Origin: Klebsormidium nitens
Lineage: Eukaryota; Streptophyta; Klebsormidiophyceae; Klebsormidiales; Klebsormidiaceae
DNA: 64,000 nucleotides
Assembly: GCA_000708835.1 (NCBI GenBank)
Contig: DF236973.1
Location: 1 to 64,000 of the forward strand
Direction of reading: 5' to 3'
The notes under the pieces were generated by a model. That model searched no databases and had not been told where the DNA came from. It saw nothing but the letters and a program-made list of their open reading frames with translations. Every line of letters begins with the position of its first letter. The stretch's first letter is position 1. Position numbers and translations under genes: made by a program. Positions 48,990 through 60,100 of the stretch are shown here, in pieces.

Positions 48990-51900
48990 ATGGTGGCTTT
49001 CAACAACAACGTGGTCTTTGTGCTGCTGGCATTTATGCTCGTATTGCATGGGGCTCAGCTGGCGCAGGGGCAGGCTGCTGAGGTGTCACTGTCATGCCCC
49101 GTCGGATATCTGGTGCAAGCTGCCCGTAATGTCCCAACGTAAGTGCCATTTCTTGAGGCAAAGATATGTTGCTTGAAGATTAGAGCTGCAGGTCTCACTT
49201 CCACTTCTCCTCTACAGATCAATGTGCCGCACTCGATTCTGCAGACTTAAGTTGGCTCTAGTGGCAGAATTTTGATTGCCAGTTAATGCTCCAGGATTCC
49301 ACATGGGCATTGCCTAAGTACCTTTAAACAGTGCAACGACCATTGTTTTGGGCTACAGGCCACCCCCATGCCTCGGGTTCAAGCCACATTCACGACTGCC
49401 ATAGACTCATAAACTGCTAACCTCTGTAACCAATCTCCGCCCACACTCCAGAAAGCCAAACTCAATTAGAAAGAATCAGAGTTTTGAGGTTTGCGACGTC
49501 AATGCCGTGCACTGTGTGCAGGTCTTTGGCAAGCTACTGACTTTCATTTCTTGCTCTTTGAAGGTATTTTTGCACGACCGACCCCTGTTATGAGAACCCT
49601 TGTGGTCCTGATGAGTGCGCTCTGATGCTTCCACCTATTGGAAAATCAAGCAAGCATCCTTGTCGTCAAACCCGCAAACTGCCAACGAGGTCTAAGCTTA
49701 CTGTGAAGCTGGTGAAGATACTGCATGAATTGAACTTCTCAGAATGAATGCCCGTGACCAGCACTCAGCAGACCCTTAGACTGCTTTTATCCTGCCCTCA
49801 CAAGGCTGCTTTTATCTGAGCTGCAAGCACACTCCTTTCTGGCGTGGCTAGATGTGGGGGTAATCTGAAATGCCTTTCCTATCATCCTTGAGTACAGTCA
49901 TGCTTGCAAATGGTTTGCCTTCTTTGCTGCAAATGAACTCCCACCCACAATCAGTCTGGTTGGAACTCAGCATTCTACTCAACATCCTGCAACAAGCAAT
50001 GCCTGCTCTTGGTTTGCAGGTAACCCCTGCGACAACTTTCGATACAGTTTTGGAGTGACTTCCAACTGTACGGCGTGTAATCCTCCCTACAAGAGGGGCA
50101 CCTATATCATCGGTTTCCCGGACATAGTGCCCCTTGGGGTCTGCTACTTGCCCGGTAAGTTGCGGGACATCAGGTTCAAAGCTTCATAGCCCGCTAGGCT
50201 TGCAAAAAATTGCTCAAAAGGGCACCACAATTGTGCACATACGGAGGCTGAACTGACAGAATGGATGGATGGAGAACAGGGACTCCCGGCGGGCTCCCTA
50301 CTGGACCCCCTTCCAGCATAATCCTTCGATCGACGGTCAAGATTGATGGTTTTGATCAACCTCGACCGTTGATCAAAAGGGGTTATAGCTAGGAGGGGTA
50401 TCTAAATATCGGCTTGGGAGTCCATGTTCTCCCTCCTTCCGTTCTGACAGTAGTCCTTTTTCTGTCGACTCAAATATGGATCGGCCAATACCATAACGGA
50501 AATCTTACAGCCTTCCCCTAAGAGGTTCTTCAGGAAAGCCTTCAGTACCTTAAGGAAAGGGTCTTGGGTAGTAGGGCTGGGTCTCACTCAAACCCCAGAC
50601 CCTTGAACTGAAGAGGATTTTCATATACATTCACACTTGGGGTCGTTCTGCGCAGGCCAAGACGCATGCAACCCCAACCCTTGCCAGAATGGTGGCGTTT
50701 GCTCCTACAGAACGGACGGTTCAGGGCAGCCCGTGACTGACGAGCAAGGGACCAGGTTTCTTCTAGGGTTTTGCAACTGTAGCAGCACTGGCAAGACAGG
50801 GCGGTTCTGCGCCGACGAGTGAGCCCCCTTAACAGGCTTGTGTTTGCAAGCCTTTCAAGAGTTCAATTGACGAAGTGCGTTTCTATCATGCATCTTTCAG
50901 CTGAGCAAAGTCTGGACTAGCTAACCGTTCGAAGACCGACAACAGCGGTATCCGTTGTGCTGGCAAACAGAGGTGTTTCACCAGAATCGCTCGTTGACGA
51001 GCAATGGCACCTCAGATAGTTCAAGGGTTTTCTGAAGGCATCTTGCTTTCGTGGTCTATAAGCAGTCGACTTTTGCTGGCATCTGAGGCGTTGATATGCA
51101 GAGAGAAGAGGCATCAAACGGGCTGGTTTTAGATCCCAGTACCTCACAGCTGGTTGTGTACTGGACAAACCTTTAGTCGAGCTTGGACTAACCCTTTGCT
51201 CGAAACAACCGCATGCCCTCTCTCTCGGTTACAGAGGACTCGTACAGATTTCTTCCACTGCCGGCCACCTCGTAACCGCGTTGGGCAATCAATTGGCTGC
51301 ACGTTTAAAGTTCCTCAGCACAACACTCGTCTGATATTGTCCGGTTGGGCTTCCTTGGCCGTGAATCTTCCCTTCAAAAACATGTCTCCTCCTCCTCAGG
51401 AATGTGGAGGCTCCCATACCGACTGCCACCGTCAACGGCGTTTCCGGACCACTTGCGGTGGCAGCAAGTGAGGCGCTTTGAGAAGTTCAAACTGTTTACT
51501 TTCGTAGGACATGTAACTTTGGCTAGCAAAGGGTGGAGGCACCCACTCGTGGTTGCTAGCTCAACTTTGAAAGTGTTTTACGGTCAGTTCGTCCTAGTCA
51601 AAGAACAGCGTTTTCTTACCACGGGTTCAGACAACATAATTCTAGCACGTCTAATTTGCTGCCGCAACTCGTTCTGTTGCCTTCGCTTCTCGCGAGACGC
51701 TTGCTGGATCATTTGGCCCCCGAAGAGTGCCGCCTGAGTGCTTCAACAATCAAGCGGAACTGCAGGTTCCACAAAGAGACGGTATCAGCTCAGATCCGCT
51801 CTTTGGACATCAACGATATGGTCTTATGTCAGAGCGCACAAGGTACTTTTGTGCCCATGAAGGGCGAGCGAGAGAATCTCGCAGCTAACTCACCGGGTTT

Positions 51901-54813
51901 TAAAACCACTGGTCCAAATACGGGCTGATTAGATGCTGGTTTCAACATCGAAAGGCAGGTTCGAACGATAACCAGAGTCGTAACAAAGCTACAGCCCGGT
52001 TGTGTCCCCGTTAACCAGACACGTGGCTGGCTATTCAGCCTGGTTAGTCGCAAAACCCCTCGTAGCTGACCATCTGAAGCTTCGAAATTCCACTCCCTGC
52101 AGCCGGAGCCATGCTCTGCGGCCAAGCTTTTGCGATCGGCTGCCTTTACCCTGACGGGAAGCACTACACTTGCTGCACCGGTGCCGTGAAGGGTTTCGGG
52201 CTCTCCGAGTGCGGTCCTGTTGGTCCGGACGGAGTACCCATCTGCCCTAGGGAGGGTTTCACGCCGACCCCCAATGATTTTCCCCCGCAGACTCCGCCGC
52301 CGACTCCGCAGCCCGAGGTTCCACTGCCAACCGGCGATCAAGGTAAGCGCCACGTTGAGGGTATTATTGTTGCGCCGATCTCCAGCGGATCCAACGGATC
52401 TGGGAGTTTAGGCGTCGACCCTTGACTGTTTGACTGCTGTGATCTGGAAGACGTGTTCATGAGTACTCCGTAAATTGCACGAGCTTCCGAAGTGCGGTCG
52501 CTTATTGTCTTTTCTTGTTAGACGGTCAGCCGCTCCTCATTGTCATCCCTTCGAGCGAAACGGTGCCGCTCTACCTACAGCTCTTTTGCCCTTGGCCGTC
52601 CAATCCTTTACTCACACAACCTATACCGCTGGCATTTTGACATCTTAGCGCTTGACCAGGATGAGCCTAGAACCTTAATTTGAATCATTAAGTTCGGATC
52701 AGTTCACGTCCAGTGGAATTAGCGTTTCTGTGCTAAACTCATCGCTTGTGCGTCATCTTGTGTTGTCCGCTCCATTCCTGATCCTACGAATCCGACGAAA
52801 GGGAGGTCATCTCTCCGCCCTTCTGGTAGAGCCCAACTAACGCTGGCTCGAAGACGTCCGCTCTCCATGAGTTTCGGATCTCTTAATTTTCAGGGGTTTG
52901 CGGCAGCGGACCCGCGTCTGACTTTCCCTTCCGCTGCTGGTTCAACAACGACCCCCAGGGCCGATACGTTTGCTGCGATCGGGAGGGCTGCAACGGCTTC
53001 AATCCTGGCCTCGGGACGCCGCGCTGCAGAAACAACGGCTACGTGCCGCCCAACAACGGAGTGAGCGGGCCAACCCCCCCAAGCACTCCCCCGAGCAGTC
53101 CCCCCAGCGGAGATCAGGGTGCGTTGATCCTACCGACCCAGTCTCTTCCGGGTTTAGTCTCGCCTGACTGCCCTTGACTCTATTCGTGCACGCTTGACTG
53201 TTTCCAAAGCTAAAGAGGGACATCTACTGTCTTAGCTCTTGCAACGAGCTAGCTCGTGAATGTTGCGAGCCTTACGTTGGTGATAAATTTGAGATGCTTC
53301 AGTATTGTGTCACGGAAGGTGGTTGATTTTCGAGCCTTGTCGAGCGGGTGGCAAGATTTCGAGTATCGTTCTGCCCTGCGAGACGTACTTTCGCACAACT
53401 CTCTTGTCTTCACAGAGGGCTTGCAGACGTCCCATTTTTCTACAAGGTTTCTGGTCTTCAATCGATCCTTCTCTGGTCGACTCCCTTCTGCTCAAGGGCA
53501 GCCGAAGGCTGTTTGGGAAACTTCTTCACGTTAACGCCTCTCTCGCTCGAGATCAGCACCCTCTTCGAAACAACTCACTTCAACTCATACCAATCCTTCC
53601 CCTCCGTCAGGCGTTTGCGGCGGCGGGGCCGCGTCTGACTTCCCGACGCGCTGTTATTTCAACAACGACCCGCTTGGGCGTTACGTGTGCTGCGACGGGC
53701 AGGGTTGCGACGGCTTCAACGCCGACAATCTCACTCCGCACTGCAGAAACAACGGCTATGTGCCGCCCAACAACGGGCTGAGCGGGCCAACTCCCCCGAG
53801 CGGCTCTCAGGGTAAGCCACGTGTCCCGCATTTGGAAACTCCGATAGCAGTGTGAGCGGTCCTGGTCCTTTCGGCTACTTCCCGAGCACGAGTCAGACGA
53901 CCCGGGCTCAACCGTTGGTTTCTCGTTGAAAATACTGATCTCCGGTGAAAGCAGTGGCGGTCCGTCGGGTGATCTCGGGCAATTATTCACGGTATAAAGC
54001 GCCCCTTTTTAATAGGGACCTAGTAGTTCTCGAGCATCCTGCCAAGCCTTCGTCATTCGTTAGGGTCAGGTTGACTTTTTGAGGATGGCATTTCAGAATT
54101 GGACATACGACGGCGGAGAAATACGTCATCATTTGCATGGGCAAACGCTTGCTTCGCGGGATCCTTCGATCGTCGGCCGCTTCTTGCCCTTGGAGACCAG
54201 GCGTCGAGACCAATCTCCGTAAAAACACCACGGACGAAGAAGCTACCGTGTCAGCATTTCAAAAGAGCAGAGCTTGTGACGACCGTCCTCGCCTCCCTGG
54301 CCAAGCCTTTGTTGAGAAGTGCCTGCAGAAACAGATTTCTCCATTTCCAAGGAGCTTCAAGGAGCTTCAACGTTTCAACTGCCAGTCCTCGTTACCTTGG
54401 TCGAGCGCCGTTTCTGACTCTCTTCCCTCCTTGAAGACGCTTTTTCCGAAGAAGAACGTGGTCGAGATCATCCAACGCAACAGTACGAAACCGTCCAATT
54501 CCAGCGTCGCAGCGTGCTAGGCCGCCGAAGTCCCTGCATGCAACAACTATCCAATTACAAGACCCGAACACGCAGTGTGTGCATCCACTTTCAAACAATT
54601 TCCAATTCACAACTGCTTGTTTTCGTATCCTTTGCAGGCGTATGTGGAACGGGTAGTGCCACAGATTTTCCGGTGCGCTGCTGGTTCAACAGCGACCCCC
54701 AGGGCCGCTACGTGTGCTGCGACAACGACAGGTGCAACGGGTTCAATCCGCCTGATTTCTCGTTCCCCCGCTGCAAGACCAACGGCTATGTGCCTCCTGG
54801 CTTCGGGATCTAG
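48990..54813 (+). CDS. Secreted EGF/six-cysteine modular protein, array gene B (damaged donor)
   Basis: Paralogue of gene A, 467 aa if spliced alike. Exons: 48990-49138, 49564-49610, 50020-50154, 50656-50818, 51400-51467, 52103-52342, 52894-53118, 53611-53811, 54638-54813. Domain order, exon phases and cysteine spacing match A; the Pro/Ser linker of exon 8 is cut to TPPSGSQ. Signal peptide: VVFVLLAFMLVLHGAQLAQG. The donor after exon 2 reads CCTG|atgagt where A and C have CCTG|gtgagt, so the invariant GT is lost. Skipping exon 2 would bring a stop at once (AC joined to GTAA gives ACG TAA). Apart from this donor every exon is open and conserved, so it is either a recent pseudogene, uses an unusual or alternative donor, or carries a sequence error. 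Intron 3 holds a 184-bp insertion absent from A. Confidence 0.72.
50260..50443. mobile_element. 184-bp MITE in intron 3 of gene B
   Basis: The ends form an inverted repeat of about 28 bp (AATGGATGGATGGAGAACA on the left; AACGGAAGGAGGGAGAACA read from the right; both continue to GGACTCCC). The direct repeat CTGACAG flanks both sides (50253-50259 and 50444-50450). Gene A's matching intron reads TTGACAGCAGTCTCTTTC without the insert. There is no coding capacity. A 7-bp duplication is not diagnostic of a superfamily. Confidence 0.85.
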
Positions 54814-55921
54814 TGGATGACGGTCTAATCACACGCCATCAAAGTTTTGTACCGTGTTTCGCTGGTTAAAAGTGCGTGCAAATGAGGAATAGCAGCTATT
54901 TAACGTTGAGGCTCCCTAACCAGAACTAGACGGTTCGTTTTTGGCAGCACGGTCCGAGTAAAGCATTGGCATAGTAAGAGACTAGGTGCGTCGCGGCTTC
55001 AAGCAGAACAATCAGAGCACCCCCCGAGTTAAACGGACCAAGTTATTGAAATCTTATTTATGTGTACTGTCGCTTGGCGTTAGGAAATGTTCGACAGAAT
55101 GATTGTAGTTGCAGGCCTTTGAAGCGGAACACCTAGATATGCATGAACTGTTAGTCCTTGAAAGGAGGGTGAGGAAGACGGGGTTGTAATAAATCCTTAC
55201 GCGAGTCTTGTCGGACGCAATTTTTAGATTACCGGTGTCCAACTTAGCTTAATCGCCAAACCCACCAACACGTGCAGACAATTCGCAGAGTCACATTAGG
55301 CAGTCGCAGCTAGATAGCCTGGCAACGTGCAATTTTTCCGACATCGATTTCATGGCGGCATGCCAACTAATTAACGCCGTTTCAAAGAAGTTGCGTTGCA
55401 CTCTATTAGTAACGACCATCATTGAATGCATTTTGTTGAACACATTATTGGATGCACACTTTTGCTATGGACTGAGTGACAATAGTATTCCTTTAAAACA
55501 AACGCGATGGTGCTATGTGCCCTTGCCTGAGTCCTGTGTGGAACTCAAAACAGGTGAATCTTTGTGTAAGTACGCGGTTACTTCGTCAGGCTTACTTCAG
55601 ATGTGCAGTTATAATCAGGTGGCCACTTTTGCCAGGAACTTTCAAGACGATTGACATCTGATAAATGCCATCTCATAAATGCTTCGACGGGGCACTGCTT
55701 TGAACCACTTTAGGTATGAATACCTGGGGTGAGCTCAGTGTAGCCTGTCAGCCTGTAGCCTGTCACCAACGCCAGCTTCCAGCTAGGTAGATCGTAATTG
55801 GGGTTGGTTGTCACGGGGTTGTCACGAGTCCGGTCTCGCCGCTGCACTGCTGTGACGGTGGCGGCCACAGTGCGGTGTGGACTCTGGAGTCAGCGAAAAT
55901 TGCGGAGATGGGAGAGCGGAC

Positions 55922-56193
55922 CAGTGATTGCCACCAACTTTGGCCGGCGCCGGCAATCTACCGGCCACCCTTCGTTCCTGCCGGCTGAGTGTAAGTTTCT
56001 ACCGGCTTCCCCCAAGTCCCCGGATCCATTTAGCCGGGTATCTGGACAGTCTCTCAGCTAATCTCAGCCGGTACCCGGTCAAACACGCCGGTTTTTCAGC
56101 CGGAGCCCAGCCGGCTGAGTGCCTTCGGCACCGGTTAGACCCTCGCTCCAGCCGGCTAGGTCCACACACAACACCGGTTCGTGGCAATCACTG
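55922..56193. mobile_element. 272-bp non-autonomous hAT element
   Basis: The element begins CAGTGATTGCCACCAAC and ends with its inverted match GTTCGTGGCAATCACTG (one mismatch in 17). The perfect 8-bp direct repeat GAGCGGAC flanks both sides (55914-55921 and 56194-56201). CAGTG termini plus an 8-bp target duplication are classic for the hAT superfamily. The interior is full of CCGG-centred motifs (GCCGGC, ACCGG, GCCGGCT), like the subterminal repeats that bind hAT transposases. There is no transposase, so it is a MITE mobilised in trans. Confidence 0.9.
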
Positions 56194-56396
56194 GAGCGGA
56201 CTGGATCCAGGCCCCGGGGGAGCTACCGCCCTCCTGAATGGAGTGACAAAACGGTGGGCGGTACCCCGTACCGAGCATTCTCAGGTTAAGTCTGGGTTGA
56301 GTCACCCTCTAATCATTATGGCCGAGCCCATGTGGCCACGCACACGTACGAGTCACTCGACCGAGGGCCGAGTCACGTCATCGGGATCACCTTGCT

Positions 56397-56790
56397 AGTA
56401 CCGTACTGATATAAATAAAGTTTAATACCTATAAGGCATTGTGACCTATAAGGTACTGTATTGTGTAAGAGGACTGTACTTTTAATGATTGCGCGGTCGT
56501 ACCCCGCGCTGCGCGGTGCGTACCCGCGAAGCAGCCGGGCCTACCCTGGGACATTAGGGTCTCGCAAGCAACCGGGTGACAAGAAGGCCCTCCCTCTGAC
56601 ATTAGGGTCTCGCAAGCAGCCGGGTGACAACCGGGCACTTCCCAGTAACATTAGGGTCTGTCGGTCACATTACCCTAGGTTTTTAGTGTTTGCCCGGGGC
56701 CTCACATGCACAGTATTCCTCTACGGTTGAAAACGAATTCCTTATAGGGAATGTACCTTATATGTATTAAACTTTATGGTTATCGGTACT
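56397..56790. mobile_element. 394-bp TIR element with internal 48-bp tandem repeats
   Basis: Left end AGTACCG followed by ATAAAGTTTAATACCTATAAGG; right end, read inverted, AGTACCG followed by ATAAAGTTTAATACATATAAGG. Both then continue to a second CCTATAAGG. Inside are three units of 48-49 bp, starting at 56551, 56599 and 56648, with ACATTAGGGTCTCGCAAGCA and CCGGGTGACAA. Gene B's upstream region reads GGGATCACCTTGCAAAGTCG where this copy has GGGATCACCTTGCT then the element, which supports an insertion. No target duplication could be resolved. Confidence 0.75.
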
Positions 56791-57066
56791 GAGCACTCAT
56801 GAGCACATCGCGATAAAGTTGGTGGCAAGCACTGGCAATTAGCAGTCTCGCCTGTACCGGTATTGTACACTTCTTTCCTCAACAGTCAAGGCTCGTGCAG
56901 TGCTGATTGAAAATCTATCTCAATGATGAAGGTTGAGACACCGTCTAGCTGGCATTGTATGAGTTGTTCTGCGGCAAGGACGCTGCTGAACCGGCCCTGG
57001 GCTTCAGTGTCTCATCAAGCGCTGGTTGGTCCTTTGAAAAGCACGCACTGAAGGACCTTATACGCC

Positions 57067-57071
57067 ATTGG
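57067..57071 (+). promoter_or_regulatory. Conserved inverted CCAAT box, gene C
   Basis: ATTGG lies 131 bp before the gene C start codon (context CCATTGGCATTGCA), at about the same distance as in genes A and B although the surrounding promoter has diverged. Confidence 0.35.
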
Positions 57072-57197
57072 CATTGCATATCACACACCACCGGCAGAGC
57101 GGGCTGGGACGTCAGTCCTCTTGCAGCAGAAAACGCAGCTTTCCTCGTCTTTCCTTCCCGCATCTGGAAATATTGTGCAGTGGCGCAGCTGTGCGCA

Positions 57198-60100
57198 ATG
57201 GCGGCTTTCCGTAACAATGTGGTGTTTATGCTGCTGGCATTGCTCGCACTGCAGTCTGGGACGCAGCCTGCGCAGGGGCAACCTTCCGGTGTGACAAAGT
57301 CATGCCCTCCCGGATATCTGGTGCAGAGCAATCGTGGGGGACCCGGGTAAGCACTTTTGACGCAGGCGAAATTATGATTGGGAGCTGAACTCACCGGCAT
57401 TTCTCCCCTGCAAAGCTGGCAACTCTTGTATGGATAGAGGTCAGGTTTCAGTCATCCCGCAGTGACTAGATTGACATGGAATGTCTGTCTGGGCAGTGCG
57501 CTGACTTTGACGGAGGAACCAGATTGAGCTGACATGTGCCTCATAGCTCACCTTCGAGAAACATGTGCATACTTTCTCAGACTATCTTGGATTAAACTCT
57601 GACGCTTGCCAGAGACTCAAGGGTCTACTGCACCACCGCAAGGAGCTTGGTTTAGATGGTGCCATAAAGCATTCTTATCCGGGTCCTGATTTATAATGAG
57701 CTTTGTCCTTGACAGGTCCTTCTGTACTCCTGATCCTTGTGTTGGGAACCCTTGTGGTCCTGGTGAGTATGTTTAATGTTCCTTTCTTGCCTTAGAACCG
57801 TCAGCAAGTTTACTTTACCATCCAGCCATTCTCACCGCAGCATCCTCAATGAGTCATGAATAAGCTTTCAAGCTGGTGGCAACTCAAAAGAAGACCTCAC
57901 AACAGGAGTGTTTATGGTCAGGGCTGTACAATTGTCGATTGTTCAGACTTTTAGCAGCTTTTAGTTTTGCAAACAGCTGCTTGAGTTTAGCAACATACAA
58001 GCATTTTCATTTGCTTCCTTTCTCTATCTGGCAAATATTTGTGGGTGGACTGATGAGACCTTGTCACAACATATACATGCAGTCAATGTTGAAAGTTCTT
58101 GTCTCCCAGTTCAGATAGACTCCCTCCATTCCAAACTATATGATTGAAGAGAAGAAGCACCCTTCACTTGACCTTCTTAGAAATGACCTTAATGTGTTTG
58201 CCTGCTCTTGTCTGCAGGTAACACATGCAGTATCCAGGGGTCATTTAATGGACCAGTTCCTGATTGTGGTTGCAACCCTCCGTACAAGAGCGGCGTTATT
58301 CCAGGTCAATTCAACTACAGAGTCTGCTACATCCCTGGTAAGTGAAGGGCCGCCAAAGGGCACTGATTTGACTCGTTCCTGAGAAGCGCCAAAGTTGCTG
58401 TTTAGTGGATACAAGGGTTCAAATGATTGGGGCTAGGAAACTCCTCTAAAAGCGCTTACTTGAGGAGTTGTTGCAAAGGCGGCCTGGTCTTTTCACTGGA
58501 CTGCGAAGGAAGAATTTGATCTTGATTGGTTGAGATATGACCCTGCGGCATGGTTAATCAACCTACATTGTGCTCCAATGAAAAAGCCAGGTCTTTCTGC
58601 CTTGCATTTCAGTATCATGATGCTCTTTTCGTGGATTCAATCTATTTGCTTTTTCTGCTCAAAGATCTTCATCGAGTGCCGTAAACCTCAATTCGAATGT
58701 CCTCACTAAATCTCAAGAATACTACAATGGTCTCAAAGTATCTGTTTTAAGGTAAGTTATCCCTTTCTTGGAACTTGCAAAAGCTGGACAACGTTACCGA
58801 GACTTAGGTGTTGTTCAACCAAGTATCACATAAATGGCTGGTTAAACCACTCATTGTCAATCCTGCTGAGATAGTGATGACTACCGTTTTGCCAATTGGG
58901 GCGTCGCTCCTGTTTGCGAATCGTGCTGCTTCACGACTGGTCTTCACCCAAGACTGATACGGAAGCCTATTACCAGCACTTCTCTAAGTCTCCCTGGTTA
59001 ACCCGACCAAGGTTAACCATGCTCATTACTGGTCGTTCCTTGCATGTCCAAGTAACACCTGTGCTGTTCATGTCTGCGCAGGCCAAGACGCTTGCAATCC
59101 CAACCCGTGCCAGAACGGGGGCACATGCATCTACAGGCAGGGCCCTCTGGGTGAACCCCTGACAGACGACCAAGGAACTAGATACGCTGCCCGATGCGAT
59201 TGCGGCCCCACTGGGTTTACGGGACCGACCTGCAGCGACCCGTGAGTCAATCTTTCATAAGCAAGGTTGACAATGTGCAGGGTTCTCTCACGTGATCCGG
59301 GTTCATTAGACTCGGCCTTGCATGCGTCGGGCTTGGAAATATCAAGGCTTGTGTATTTATCTGAAATTCTGGTCAGATGAATGCAAAAGCGTCGCTGATG
59401 ACCTCCAGCAGAGAACTTTGTCGTGCTGACGACCCGAGCCTAGGCTAGAAGCGCTCATGCGAAGCGCACTGCCAGCTCGAGTACTGGGGATCGGTTGAAA
59501 CGCTAGCGTCACAGGAAGCTCTCGATGCTTCTAGAGTTTTGTCATCTGTGCAAGTCAAACCCTGTGTAAGGATTTCAAAGCGACGAAGGGGAGCCGTCAG
59601 AAGGGACTGAATTTGAGTCCAAAACGGTGCTTTTTCGAAGTTCTGCATGGTATCCAATCAGACAATCAGTGGAACATCGGCACACCCTTTCGCTCGATAT
59701 TGTGTATGGATTTCTGTTCCTCCTTTCTTGGTCACGGACTCTTTTAACCACTTCGTCGTTCAGGCCCGCTACCACTTGCGATGCACTGGCCGAATGACTT
59801 GGTATCTTCTCATCGCCCTTACCAAGAACTTCTGTCAGGCTCTCTGCGTACCAAGAGTGTTATGCCAAACGCTGTTTCTCCCTGTCTGCAGGTTCCGGGA
59901 AAGCCCCCCTGTGATTGCTACTGTAAACGGCGTGTCGGGCCCACTTGCGAGGGCATTGCTGGGTGAGGCGCTCTAACTCATCCAACAACGAGGATAAACA
60001 AATGCTCGCTTTCAAACCGAAGCTGTCACCGAAGCTGTCAGGAAACACACTCACTGCTTCTGACACTTCTTACCCTGAGGAGGTTGCTTGAAAGTGACCC

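Larger units (their letters stand above)
54814..57197. other. Intergenic region between array genes B and C
   Basis: No gene is supported; the 100-codon open frame at 55352-55654 has no recognisable features. It contains the gene B 3' flank (similar to those of A and C up to about 55340), two TIR elements (55922-56193 and 56397-56790), a short stretch shared with the A and B upstream regions (about 56250-56395) and the gene C promoter. Confidence 0.6.

Noticed and set aside
55352-55654. 100-codon plus-strand frame after gene B
   Set aside because: It lies in the 3' flank shared with A and C, is not conserved there, and shows no recognisable feature.
56551-56660. Repeated TTAGGG strings suggesting telomeric repeats
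   Set aside because: They occur once per 48-bp unit inside a TIR element, not as contiguous hexamers or heptamers.
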